Shown here one piece after another: positions 1 through 10,385 of a stretch of DNA of 64,000 bases (its first letter is position 1; each line of letters starts with the position of its first letter). The notes under the pieces are model-generated. The model searched no databases. It was not told where the DNA came from and was given only the letters and a program-made list of their open reading frames with translations. This DNA comes from Dama dama (Eukaryota; Chordata; Mammalia; Artiodactyla; Cervidae). The translations under genes were made by a program, and so were the position numbers. Location of the stretch: assembly GCF_033118175.1 (NCBI RefSeq), contig NC_083696.1:37867001-37931000 (forward strand), read 5' to 3'.

Positions 1-222
1 ACAGAAGAGCCACATGTTATAAAATAAATAGCTAGTGGGAAGCTGCCGTGTAGCACAAGGAGCCTAGTTGATGCTCTGTGATGACCTAGAGGGGTGGGGT
101 GGGGATGGTAGGGAGGCTCAGGAGAGAGAGGATAAATGAATACACATAGCTGATTCACTCTGTGGTACAGCAGAAATGAACACAACACTGCAAAGCAATT
201 ACACTCCAATAATAAAAAAAAA
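1..222 (+). mobile_element. L1 3' UTR fragment, older ruminant/artiodactyl type
   Basis: Matches the 3' UTR of older artiodactyl L1 copies: the run containing AGCTGATTCACTCTGTGGTA, then the terminal motif ACTCCAATAATAAA and an A-run. It begins outside the window, so its 5' limit and TSD cannot be seen. A related tail recurs at 38362-38498 and 43445-43770. Confidence 0.8.
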
Positions 223-472
223 GAGCCGCATTGTCTGTAAAGTTGGTGGTGTTCTTTCTAATATAACTTGTTAAAAAACATTATGGCTTCCTATGAATTT
301 GACTGGGATTCATTAAGTGCTCCCAAAGCTACATCTGTAATTTTTGGGAGTCCTCTCTGTATGTAGGGCCACTGTTGGGCTCCTTGGGGACAAGGCTATC
401 ATGGTTCTTTAAAGTCCTTTGTCAAGGCGAGAGAGTTTTCAAGGCATCATTTTAAATTGTCCTGTGCTCTTC

Positions 473-715
473 AAAAGCTAGGGTAAAACAGATCACCAGC
501 CCAGGTTGGATGCCTGAGACAAGTTCTCGGGCCTGATGCGCGGGGAAGACCCAGAGGGATCGGGTAGAAAGGGAGGTGGGAGTGGGGATCGGGATGGGGA
601 ATACATGTAACTCCATGGCTGATTCATGTCAATGTATGACAAAAACCACTACAATATTGTAAAGTAGTTACCCTCCAACTAATAAAAAAATAAATAAAAC
701 ATTTAAAAAAAGCTA
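473..715 (+). mobile_element. 5'-truncated L1, 3' UTR only
   Basis: Holds the last ~225 bases of a young-type ruminant L1: the G-rich purine tract near 560-600, the CAATATTGTAAAGTAGTTA motif and an A-rich tail. A possible 8-base TSD AAAAGCTA flanks the body at 473-480 and 708-715, but it is A-rich and so weak. No coding sequence remains. Confidence 0.8.
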
Positions 716-1048
716 TCTTATAGCCACACTCATAGTTCGATCTTTACCCAATTTCCTACTTTAAGAATTTTTTCCTGGGAAAGACTGGGAATAAGAAATA
801 CTTTCATTTTCTAAGTTTCATTTCCAAGTTAACTTTACTTTCCACTACTGAGCCTAATTTTCCATTAGATATCCTACTTTTTCCTTGAAAGCCAAGCAGC
901 TCTTTCCTCAGTTCATTTATCACTCTAGGTATCTTATATACAGCTAAAAATTGGCATCAATACTTTCCACATTCTGCCTGGAAATCTCCTTGTTCATAGC
1001 CATAAGTTAATTATCTCTAACTTTTAAATTGCTATGGGTATGAAGTTT

Positions 1049-1257
1049 GGGCTTCCTTGGTGGCTCAGATGGTAAAGAATCTGCCTGCAGTGCAGGAGAG
1101 CTGGGTTCAATCCCTGGGCCAGGAAAATCTCCTGGAGGAGGGCATGGCAACCCACTCAACTATTCTTGCCTGGAGAATTCCATGGACAGAGGAGTCTGGT
1201 GGGCTACAGTCCATGGGGCCACAAAGAGTTGGACATGACTGAGACCCTAATACTTCC
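1049..1257 (+). mobile_element. Bov-tA SINE
   Basis: Full-length element: a tRNA-Glu-like head (TTGGTGGCTCAGATGGTAAA, then the B-box-like GGGTTCAATCCC) followed by a Bov-A unit ending GTTGGACATGACTGAG. The TSD ATGAAGTTT is read at 1040-1048 and 1258-1266, which fixes both ends. Confidence 0.93.
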
Positions 1258-1475
1258 ATGAAGTTTGCCAGTCTCTCCAACATTACCTAGTGTGAATCAT
1301 TCTCCAGCCTCCAACAGAACTTTCCTGTGATGGCTCAGTCTTCATTATCTTCATTATCTGTTCCTTCCAACATCCCTTCTGCTTGCATCTTCCACCTGAT
1401 CCCCAAGCTACTGGTGCATGGTGAAGGTTTTTGTTAACCATCTCCGTGTAGCAATTTTTCTTTCATTTAGCCTTT

Positions 1476-1800
1476 GCTGTATTACAAACCACACCCAACA
1501 GTTCATGGCTTAAAAAGATTATTTATTCTTTCTCACAATTGCATGGTTTGTCTGAGCATCTCCTCTTTGGTCTGGGATTATTCATGAGGCTTGATTCTGC
1601 TGGAGGGTTGACTGGGCTGGAAGGTTCAAGATGTACTCACTCACATGTGTGGAAGTTGGCTCTGCTACTTGCAAACATCACTTCTGCCACATTCTCTTGG
1701 CCCAAGCAAGTCACAAGACCAGGGTTTATTCAAGGGGCTAAGAAAAAGGCTCTTTCTCTGGAAGTGAGGAATGGCAAACTCATGCTTCGAAGGGGTAGAC
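1476..1800. repeat. possible ancient interspersed repeat, family not identified
   Basis: The order ATTACAAACCAC, then ATGGCTTAAAA, then TTTATTCTTTCTCAC, then a GC-richer segment resembles an old mammalian repeat I have seen but cannot name. A 99-codon frame here (1539-1838) has no recognisable domain and is not called a gene. Confidence 0.3.
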
Positions 1801-2250
1801 GTGTTAGCGTGAGAGGAAAACAGCCAACCGCATTTTGAAAAACAATTTTGAATTTTGCTGAAGTCCTATTTACTTATTTTTATCCCTGGTAAATGCTTTT
1901 TATGTTAACGCAAAAGTATTTTGCCTGTCCCAAGGTCAAAGTTTTTTTTTTCCCAGAAGTTTTAAAAGTTTCACTTTTATGTTTAGGTTCTATGAACTAC
2001 GTTGAATTAATTTTTGTGTACTGTGTGAACAAGAGATCGAAGTTTGATTTTATTTCATATGGTACCCAATTGATCCAACACAGTTTGTTGAAAAGACTGT
2101 CCTTCCCTCATTCAATTAACCTGTCAACTTTGTCAGAAATCAAATTGCCTGTATGTGTGTGGACCTACTTCCTGACTCTCTATTCATTCCCACGGATCTA
2201 TTTATCTGTTCTCCTGCCAATACCACACTGTCTTGATTATTGTAGTTGTA

Positions 2251-2314
2251 TAGTAGGTCTTAAAATCAGGTAGAGTAAATCTTGGAACTGTTTTTTCAAA
2301 GATGTTTTGGCATG
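2251..2314 (+). repeat. left copy of a 64-66-base direct repeat flanking the SINE
   Basis: Reads TAGTAGGTCTTAAAATCAGG at the start and GATGTTTTGGCATG at the end. The partner copy at 2533-2598 has the same order, about 90% alike by eye, with a longer T-run. Both are L1 sequence. Confidence 0.88.
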
Positions 2315-2532
2315 GGGCTTCCCTGGTGGCTCAGACAATAAAGAATCCGCTTGCAATGAGGGAGACCTGGCTTCAATGCCTGGGTCAGGAAGATCCCCAG
2401 GAGAAGGGAATGTCTACCCACACCAGTATTCTTGCCTGGAGAACTCCATGGACAGAAGAGCCTGGTGGGCTACAGTCCAAGGGGCCACAAAAAGTTAGAC
2501 ACAACTGAGTGACTTAAAAAAAAACAAAAAAC
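2315..2532 (+). mobile_element. Bov-tA SINE with a long A-rich tail
   Basis: tRNA-like head plus Bov-A unit, ending GACACAACTGAGTGACTT and an A-rich tail with C interruptions. It sits inside the ancient L1. The flanks repeat each other over 64-66 bases (2251-2314 and 2533-2598), far longer than an ordinary TSD. Confidence 0.92.
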
Positions 2533-2598
2533 TAGTAGGTCTAAAATCAGGTAGAGTAAATCTCAGAACTTTTTTTTTTCCAAAGATGTTTTGACATG
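2533..2598 (+). repeat. right copy of the 64-66-base direct repeat
   Basis: Starts TAGTAGGTCTAAAATCAGG and ends GATGTTTTGACATG. It differs from the left copy by one lost T, a TGG/CAG change, T-run length and a few substitutions. Confidence 0.88.
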
Positions 2599-3003
2599 TT
2601 TAGACCTTTACGTCTTCATATAAATTTCAAATTCAGATCGTCTACTTCTACATAAAAATATTGTTAAGACTTCACTGGAAGTATGCTAACTCTGTACCAT
2701 CAATTTGGAAAGGTTTGAAATTGTAACAAAACTGAATCTCCCAATTTACAAATGAATCTTTCCATTCAGTTAGGCTTCTTTTTATTTCTCACTGCAAATT
2801 TCTTTGTTGTTGTTGTTTTTATTTTCAATAAGGAGGTCTTGCATCCTCTTCATTAAATTTATTACTAAGTATTTTGTGTTTTTCCCCATGCTACTGAAAG
2901 TGATTTTTAAAATATTTTATCTTCCAATTTTTTGTTGCTTATATATGAAAAAGACAATTTTTGTATATTGCATTTATATCCTGAGAATGTGATAAACTCT
3001 TTT

Positions 3004-4468
3004 AAATTATATTCTTTTTATCTTCGACAAAGGAGGCAAGGATATACAATCGAAAAAAGACAACCTCTTTAACAAGTTGTGCTGGGAAAACTGGTCAACC
3101 ACTTGTAAAAGAATGAAACTAGAACACTTTCTAACACCATACACAAAAATAAACTCAAAATGGATTAAAGATCTAAATGTAAGACCAGAAACTATAAAAC
3201 TCCTAGAGGAGAACATAGGCAAAACACTCTCCAACATGAATCACAGCAGGATCCTCTATGACCCACCTCCCAGAATATTGGAAATAAAAGCAAAAATAAA
3301 GAAATGGGACCTAATGAAACTTAAAAGTTTTTGCACAACAAAGGATACTATAAGCAAGGTGAAAAGACAGCCCTCAGATTGGGAGAAAATAATAGCAAAT
3401 GAAGAAACAGACAAAGGATTAATCTCAAAAATACACAAGCAACTCCTGCAGCTCAATTCCAGAAAAATAAATGACCCAATCAAAAAATGGGCCAAAGAAC
3501 TAAAGAGACATTTCTCCAAAGAAGACATACAGATGGCTAACAAACACATGAAAAGATGCTCAACATCACTCATTATTAGAGAAATGCAAATCAAAACCAC
3601 AATGAGGTACCATTACATGCCAGTCAGGATGGCTGCTATCCAAAAGTCTACAAGCAATAAATGCTGGAGAGGGTGTGGAGAAAAGGGAACCCTCTTACAC
3701 TGTTGGTGGGAATGCAAACTAGTACAGCCACTATGGAGAACAGTGTGGAGATTTCTTAAAAAACTGGAAATAGAACTGCCATATGACCCAGCAATCCCAC
3801 TTCTGGGCATACACACCGAGGAAACCAGATCTGAAAGAGACACATGCACCCCAATGTTCATCGCAGCACTGTTTATAATAGCCAGGACATGGAAGCAACC
3901 TAGATGCCCATCAGCAGATGAATGGATAAGGAAGCTGTGGTACATATACACCATGGAATATTACTCAGCCATTAAAAAGAATTCATGTGAATCAGTTCTA
4001 ATGAGATGGATGAAGCTGGAGCCCATTATACAGAGTGAAGTAAGCCAGAAAGATAAAGAACATTACAGCATACTAACACATATATTTGGAATTTAGAAAG
4101 ATGGTAATGATAACCCTATATGCAAAACAGAAAAAGAGACACAGATGTACAGAACAGACTTTTGAACTCTGTGGGAGAAGGCGAGGGTGGGATGTTTCAA
4201 GAGAACAGCATCGAAACATGTATATTATCTATGGTGAAACAGATCACCAGCCCAGGTTGGATGCATGAGACAAGTGCTTGGGCCTGGGGCACTGGGAAGA
4301 CCCAGAGGAATTGGGTGGAGAGGGAGGTGGGAGGGGGGATCGGGATTGGGAATACATGTAAATCCATGGCTGATTCATGTCAATGTATGACAAAACCCAC
4401 TTCAATATTGTAAAGTAATTAGCCTCCAACTAATAAAAATAAATGAAAAAAAATTATATCCTTTTTAT
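3004..4468 (+). mobile_element. 5'-truncated young L1 with TSD
   Basis: The body (3022-4450) runs from late ORF2 through the 3' UTR to an A-rich tail. The TSD is 18 bases with one mismatch: AAATTATATTCTTTTTAT at 3004-3021 and AAATTATATCCTTTTTAT at 4451-4468. The 3' UTR has the G-rich tract of ruminant L1 (about 4310-4345). It lies inside the ancient minus-strand L1 in the opposite orientation, and is an inverted homologue of the L1 at 7333-9885. Confidence 0.95.
3077..4096 (+). pseudogene. L1 ORF2 C-terminal fragment (about 339 codons)
   Basis: This is the end of the L1 ORF2 protein, downstream of the reverse transcriptase. In an intact protein this C-terminal segment binds RNA during target-primed reverse transcription. 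The frame is open to its natural TAG and ends in the family's usual tail. The Cys/His cluster is visible: CWRGCGEKGTLLHCWWEC near residues 195-215. The endonuclease and RT domains are absent because of 5' truncation, so the fragment cannot mobilise itself. The first methionine is simply an internal residue of ORF2. No host promoter or gene context is evident, and translation is not expected. Confidence 0.9.
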
Positions 4469-4700
4469 ATAGCTTTTTAAGACTTTTATATACAGTTTAT
4501 TTTCTTCATAGACAAATAAATACAGTTTTATCTCTCCTGTTCTAATGCACATGCTGTTTATTTCTATTTCATTCTTCATGCATTGGCTATGACCTCCAGA
4601 ACAATTTTGAAAAGAAGTACTGAGGTCGTACATCTTGGCTTTGTTCCCAATCTGAGGGTATAAAAACCTTCAGTACAACATCAAGCATGTGTTAAACATA

Positions 4701-5008
4701 CCAACCAATCCTAAAGGAAATCAACCCTGAATACTCATTGGAAGGACAGATGCCGAAGCTGAAGCTCCAATACTTTGGCCACCTGATGCGAAGAGCTGAC
4801 TCATTGGAAAAGACCCTGAGGCTGGGAAAGATTGAAGTCAAAAGGAGAACGGGGTGGCAGGGGATGAGATGGTTAGAGAGCACCACCAACTCAATGGACA
4901 TGAATCTGAGCAAACTCCAGGAGAGAATGAAGGACAGGGGGTGGCATGCTGCTGTCCATGGGGTCGCAGAGTTGGACACAACTTAGTGACTGAACAACAA
5001 CAATAACA
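4701..5008 (+). mobile_element. BovB (RTE) 3'-end fragment
   Basis: About 300 bases of the BovB 3' end in sense orientation: ATCCTAAAGGAAATCAACCC, CTTTGGCCACCTGATGCGAA and GGATGAGATGGTTAGAGAGC, ending in a CAA-type tail. Heavily 5'-truncated. It interrupts the ancient L1. Confidence 0.9.
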
Positions 5009-5635
5009 GGCTTTTCATAGATTTCATAGGTGCACTTGATCAGATTGAGAACATCTATTTCCCTCTCTAGATTTCTGAGAGCATTTATCATGGATGGGTG
5101 CATTTCTCCATGAATTTAAATTATTACATAATTTTCTCCTATATTCTGCTAATGTGGTAAACTGTATTATCAATAGAATTTTTAAATGGTTGAATCCTGT
5201 TGAACCCAACTAATATTTGTGAGGTAATTCCTATTGTTTTATAATGCATTATCACTTTTATATATTAATGGATTCGATTTGCTAACATTTTTTAAAGGAT
5301 TTGTCCATCCACAGTCATGGGGCACCTTGGTCTGCAATTTTCTTTCCTGTGCCTTGTTTGGATTTCATATTAAGATAACCCTGGACTCAATAAATAAGTT
5401 CTGTCCCCTATTTTTGGAAAGAGCTTGATATTATATTTCTCAAGTGTTTATAGAATTTTCCAGAGAAACCATCTGTCCCTGAAGCATCTTTGTAGAACAT
5501 TCTGATTCTAAACAATTTATAAATTTCATCTAAGTCATCACAATTTTCGACACATACTTGCATACAGTATCCCTTTATTTTGAAATTTGAGGGTCTGTAA
5601 ATCTATCCCATTTTAAAAATTCCTGGTATTTCTCT

Positions 5636-5945
5636 AGGGTTTCCCTGATGGCTCAGTAGCAATGAAAAACCCTGCCAATGCAGGAGACACGGGCTTGATC
5701 CCTTGATCCCACATGTTGTGGGGCAACTAAGACCATGTGCCACAATTATTGACCCTATGTTCTGAGGCCTGGGAACCACGACCACTGAAGCCCACAGCCC
5801 TCGACCACAGGATCTGTGCAACAGGAGAAGCCACTGCCGTGAGAAGCCCACACACTGCAGCTAGAAAGTCGCCCCCACTTGTCACAACTAGAGGAAAGCC
5901 CACAGAGCAACGAAGACCCAGCACAGTCAAAATTAAACTTTTCTT
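5636..5945 (+). mobile_element. CHR-type SINE, near full length
   Basis: tRNA-like head (TTTCCCTGATGGCTCAGTAG) followed by the CHR body with repeated CACAACT/GAAGCCC modules, ending GAAGACCCAGCACAGTCAAA. The flanks read TTCCTGGTATTTCTCT (left) and CTCCTGGTTCTTTTCTCT (right), a diverged TSD. Confidence 0.85.
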
Positions 5946-6208
5946 TTAAAACTCCTGGTTCTTTTCTCTTTTTTTCTTCATCAGTCTAGCTGAAAGCCTA
6001 TCAATTTTATCAATTTGTTTCTAAAAGGCAACTTTAGTATTATGTATTTATTATTTTTTCCCCACTTTGTATGTTTTCATCTCAATTGCTTTTTTCTACT
6101 TATTTTGAATTCGATTTGTCCTTTTTTTATCCAGTTACTCATAGCAGAGGCTTAGGTAATTGATTTTTATCTCATTCATCTCTAATATGAGTATGTATTT
6201 AGGCTATA

Positions 6209-6412
6209 GGGCTTCCCTGGTGGCTCAGGGGTGAAGAATCCGCTGGCAACACAGGAAACAGCTTCCATTCCTGGGTTGGGAAGATCCCCTGGAGAAAGCA
6301 ATGGCAAGCCACTCCAGTATTTTTGCCTGGAAAATCCCATGAACAGAGGAACCTAGTGGGCTACAGCCCATGTCACGGGGTTGAAAGAGTCAGACACAAC
6401 TTAGTGACTAAT
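6209..6412 (+). mobile_element. Bov-tA SINE
   Basis: Starts GGGCTTCCCTGGTGGCTCAG and ends CAGACACAACTTAGTGACTA. The head is diverged (GCTTCCATTCCTGGGTT in the B-box region). It lies inside the ancient L1, whose sequence resumes at about 6413. Confidence 0.9.
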
Positions 6413-6569
6413 CCATTAACATTCAAGCTGTATATTTTCCCTCAGAATTATTTTAGTAGCATTCCATATATTTTGATATATTTCATTATTATTTCATTCA
6501 AAATATTTTCTAATTTGTTTTAATTTTTTCTTTTAAAAACAGATTTTAAGAATTTGTGAAATGAACTGT

Positions 6570-6968
6570 TTCATTTTTCTTTTTTTTTTTTTTTATTAGT
6601 TGGAGGCTAATTACTTCACAACATTTCAGTGGGTTTTGTCATACATTGATATGAATCAGCCATAGATTTACACGTATTCCCCATCCCGATCCCCCCTCCC
6701 ACCTCCCTCTCCACCCGATTCCTCTGGGTCTTCCCAGTGCACCAGGCCCGAGCACTTGTCTCATGCATCCCACCTGGGCTGGCGATCTGTTTCACCATAG
6801 ATAGTATACATGCTGTTCTTTTGAAATATCCCACCCTCACATTCTCCCACAGAGTTCAAAAGTCTGTTCTGTACATCTGTGTCTCTTTTTCTGTTTTGCA
6901 TATAGGGTTATCGTTACCATCTTTCTAAATTCCATATATATGTGTTAGTATGCTGTAATTCATTTTTC
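6570..6968 (-). mobile_element. 5'-truncated young L1 (3' UTR and last codons)
   Basis: The body (6580-6958) is L1 3' UTR read on the minus strand, with its poly(A) seen as a T-run at 6580-6594. The 10-base TSD TTCATTTTTC is at 6570-6579 and 6959-6968. Over ~355 shared bases it differs from the L1 at 7333 by about four substitutions, so the two are close relatives. Confidence 0.94.
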
Positions 6969-7316
6969 AAATTTTGATGAATTTTCTAGATAGCTTTCTG
7001 TCATGGATTTCTAGTTTAATTATGTCATGTTCTAGAAACACTCTGTATAGTTAATCCATAAAAATGTAATAGACATTATGGCCCTGTATATGTTCTATTA
7101 TTGAGAATTCCATATACACTTGAAAAAGAATGTGTATTATGTGGTTACTGGATATAATAATCTATAAATTTCAATTAGATCAAGATGGTTGATACTGTTC
7201 CAATTTCCCATACTCTGATTTTTTTCCTACTTGTTCTAGCAATTACTGATAGATATTAAAATATTAATTTAACTATAACTGTAACATTTTCAATTTTTTC
7301 TCTTAGTTCTGTCAAT

Positions 7317-9901
7317 TTTCATTTCTGTTTTATTTTATTTTATTTTTATTTTTTTTTATTAGCTGGAGGCTAATTACTTCACAACATTTCAGTGGGTTTT
7401 GTCATACATTGATATGAATCAGCCATAGATTTACACGTATTCCCCATCCCGATCCCCCCTCCCACCTCACTCTCCACCCGATTCCTCTGGGTCTTCCCAG
7501 TGCCCCAGGCCCAAGCACTTGTCTCATGCATCCCACCTGGGCTGGTGATCTGTTTCACCATAGATAGTATACATGCTGTTCTTTTGAAATATCCCACCCT
7601 CACATTCTCCCACAGAGTTCAAAAGTCTGTTCTGTACATCTGTGTCTCTTTTTCTGTTTTGCATATAGGGTTATCGTTACCATCTTTCTAAATTCCATAT
7701 ATATGTGTTAGTATGCTGTAATGTTCTTTATCTTTCTGGCTTACTTCACTCTGTATAATGGGCTCCAGTTTCATCCATCTCATTAGGACTGATTCAAATG
7801 AATTCTTTTTAATGGCTGAGTAATATTCCATGGTGTATATGTACCACAGCTTCCTTATCCATTCATCTGCTGATGGGCATCTAGGTTGCTTCCATGTCCT
7901 GGCTATTATAAACAGTGCTGCGATGAACATTGGGGTGCACGTGTCTCTTTCAGATCTGGTTTCCTCGGTGTGTATGCCCAGAAGTGGGATTGCTGGGTCA
8001 TATGGCAGTTCTATTTCCAGTTTTTTAAGAAATCTCCACACTGTTCTCCATAGTGGCTGTACTAGTTTGCATTCCCACCAACAGTGTAAGAGGGTTCCCT
8101 TTTCTCCACACCCTCTCCAGCATTTATTGCTTGTAGACTTTTGGATAGCAGCCATCCTGACTGGCGTGTAATGGTACCTCATTGTGGTTTTGATTTGCAT
8201 TTCTCTGATAATGAGTGATGTTGAGCATCTTTTCATGTGTTTGTTAGCCATCTGTATGTCTTCTTTGGAGAAATGTCTGTTTAGTTCTTTGGCCCATTTT
8301 TTGATTGGGTCATTTATTTTTCTGGAATTGAGCTGCAGGAGTTGCTTGTATATTTTTGAGATTAATCCTTTGTCTGTTGCTTCATTTGCTATTATTTTCT
8401 CCCGATCTGAGGGCTGTCTTTTCACCTTGCTTATAGTTTCCTTTGTAGTGCAAAAGCTTTTAAGTTTCATTAGGTCCCATTTGTTTAGTTTTGCTTTTAT
8501 TTCCAATATTCTGGGAGGTGGGTCATAGAGGATCTTGCTGTGATTTATGTCGGAGAGTGTTTTGCCTATGTTCTCCTCTAGGAGTTTTATAGTTTCTGGT
8601 CTTACATTTAGATCTTTAATCCATTTTGAGTTTATTTTTGTGTATGGTGTTAGAAAGTGTTCTAGTTTCATTCTTTTACAAGTGGTTGACCAGTTTTCCC
8701 AGCACCACTTGTTAAAGAGGTTGTCTTTTTTCCATTGTATATCCTTGCCTCCTTTGTCAAAGATAAGGTGTCCATAGGTTCATGGATTTATCTCTGGGCT
8801 TTCTATTCTGTTCCATTGATCTATATTTCTGTCTTTGTGCCAGTACCATACTGTCTTGATGACTGTGGCTTTGTAGTAGAGTCTGAAGTCAGGCAGGTTG
8901 ATTCCTCCAGTTCCATTCTTCTTTCTCAAGATTACTTTGGCTATTCGAGGTTTTTTGTATTTCCATACAAATTGTGAAGTTCTTTGGTCTGGTTCTGTGA
9001 AAAATACCATTGGTAGCTTGATAGGGATTGCATTGAATCTATAGATTGCTTTGGGTAGAATAGCCATTTTGACAATATTGATTCTTCCAATCCATGAACA
9101 CGGTATGTTTCTCCATCTGTTTGTGTCCTCTTTGATTTCTTTCATCAGTGTTTTATAGTTTTCTATGTATAGGTCTTTTGTTTCTTTAGGTAGATATACT
9201 CCTAAGTATTTTATTCTTTTTGTTGCAATGGTGAATGGTATTGTTTCCTTAATTTCTCTTTCTGTTTTTTCATTGTTAGTATATAGGAATGCAAGGGATT
9301 TCTGTGTGTTCATTTTATATCCTGCAACTTTACTATATTCATTGATTAGCTCTAGTAATTTTCTGGTAGAGTCTTTAGGGTTTTCTATGTAGAGGATCAT
9401 GTCATCTGCAAACAGTGAGAGTTTCACTTCTTCTTTTCCTATCTGGATTCCTTTTACTTCTTTTTCTGCTCTGATTGCTGTGGCCAAAACTTCCAACACT
9501 ATGTTGAATAGTAGTGGTGAGAGTGGGCACCCTTGTCTTGTTCCTGATTTCAGGGGAAATGCTTTCAATTTTTCACCATTGAGGGTGATGCTTGCTGTGG
9601 GTTTGTCATATATAGCTTTTATTATGTTGAGGTATGTTCCTTCTATTCCTGCTTTTTGGAGAGTTTTAATCATAAATGAGTGTTGAATTTTGTCAAAGGC
9701 TTTCTCTGCATCTGTTGAGATAATCATATGGTTTTTATCTTTCAGTTTGTTAATGTGGTGTATTACATTGATTGATTTATGGATATTAAAGAATCCTTGC
9801 CTTCCTGGGATAAAGCCGACTTGGTCATGGTGTATGATTTTTTTAATATGTTGTTGGATTCTGTTTGCTAGAATTTTGTTAAGGATTTCATTTCTGTTTT
9901 A
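7317..9901 (-). mobile_element. 5'-truncated young L1, about 2.55 kb, with a 16-base TSD
   Basis: The body (7333-9885) holds the poly(A) (as T/A-rich sequence at 7333-7360), the complete 3' UTR and the last ~730 codons of ORF2. The TSD TTTCATTTCTGTTTTA is identical at 7317-7332 and 9886-9901. This is the longest and best-preserved L1 in the window. It has no 5' UTR, ORF1 or endonuclease. Confidence 0.96.
7688..9885 (-). pseudogene. L1 ORF2 fragment (RT plus C-terminal domain) with one nonsense codon
   Basis: ORF2 makes the L1 endonuclease/reverse transcriptase. Here the reverse-transcriptase half and the C-terminal domain remain in one frame from 9885 down to the natural TAG at 7688. The frame is broken once, by a TGA at 8782-8780, between an IESPEINP segment and a GHLIFDKGGKDI segment. 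Counting from the methionine at 9727: TDAEKAF (motif A) at residues 5-11, SGTRQGCPLSP (motif B) at 61-71 and FADD (motif C, catalytic Asp pair) at 106-109. In the downstream part (methionine at 8671) the Cys/His set C184, C188, H196, C201 is intact. A TGC-to-TGA change would explain the stop. Loss of the endonuclease through 5' truncation makes it immobile whatever the stop codon does. Confidence 0.93.
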
Positions 9902-10165
9902 AAACTTTGTTATAAAGTGTGTACATACTAGGATTGTCAAGTATTGTCTTTTTTCCTCCTATGGTGAGAAGTTTTTAATTTTTATCAAGATTATAATATG
10001 AGAAAATATAAAGATAAGCATGTTTTTGTTACCTTTCAAACATACTATAAAAGTTAACTTGGTATTATTATATGAACACAACTTTAAAATACCATATATA
10101 CTACAATGTAGACAAGGAGATGAATAAAAAAATGAACAGATGAACAGACACATAACATTAGCACG

Positions 10166-10377
10166 TGTGTGTGTGTTAGCCACTCAGTCGTGTTCGACTC
10201 TTTGTTACCCCACAGACAGTGGCCCGCCAGGCTTCTCTGTCCATGGGATTCTCCAGGCAAGAACACTGGAATGGATTACCATTCCCTTCTCCAGAGGAAC
10301 TTCCCAACCCAGGGATCAAACACTGGTCTCCTGCATTGCAGGCAGGTTCTTTACTGTTTGAGCTACAGGGAAGTCCT
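10166..10377 (-). mobile_element. Bov-tA SINE with a short GT tract at its tail
   Basis: Antisense element: CACTCAGTCGTGTTCGACTC at the Bov-A end and GGATCAAACACTGGTCTCCTG in the tRNA-like head, ending at AGGGAAGTCCT. Its head end abuts the tRNA-Leu-like sequence with an 8-base gap. No convincing TSD seen. Confidence 0.9.
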
Positions 10378-10385
10378 AAAAGGAT

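Larger units (their letters stand above)
1845..9960 (-). mobile_element. ancient L1 (ORF2 region) broken up by seven younger insertions
   Basis: Pieces at about 1845-2314, 2533-3021, 4469-4700, 5009-5635, 5946-6208, 6413-6579, 6969-7332 and 9902-9960 align in order with one mammalian L1 ORF2 read on the minus strand, about 2.7 kb in total. The C-terminal end of ORF2 is at the left and the RT region towards the right. Landmarks on the plus strand include CACACTGTCTTGATTATTGT (about 2225), GGATTCGATTTGCTAACATT (about 5270) and AGATAGCTTTCTGTCATGGA (about 6990). Frames are destroyed throughout, so this is a deep fossil. The gaps hold Bov-tA (2315), L1 (3022), BovB (4701), CHR (5636), Bov-tA (6209), L1 (6580) and L1 (7333). 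The assignment rests on recall of the L1 consensus and on the fragments being collinear. Confidence 0.8.

Noticed and set aside
1047..1257. Paired ~60-codon frames in almost every Bov-tA in the window.
   Set aside because: They are constant products of the SINE consensus, not genes.
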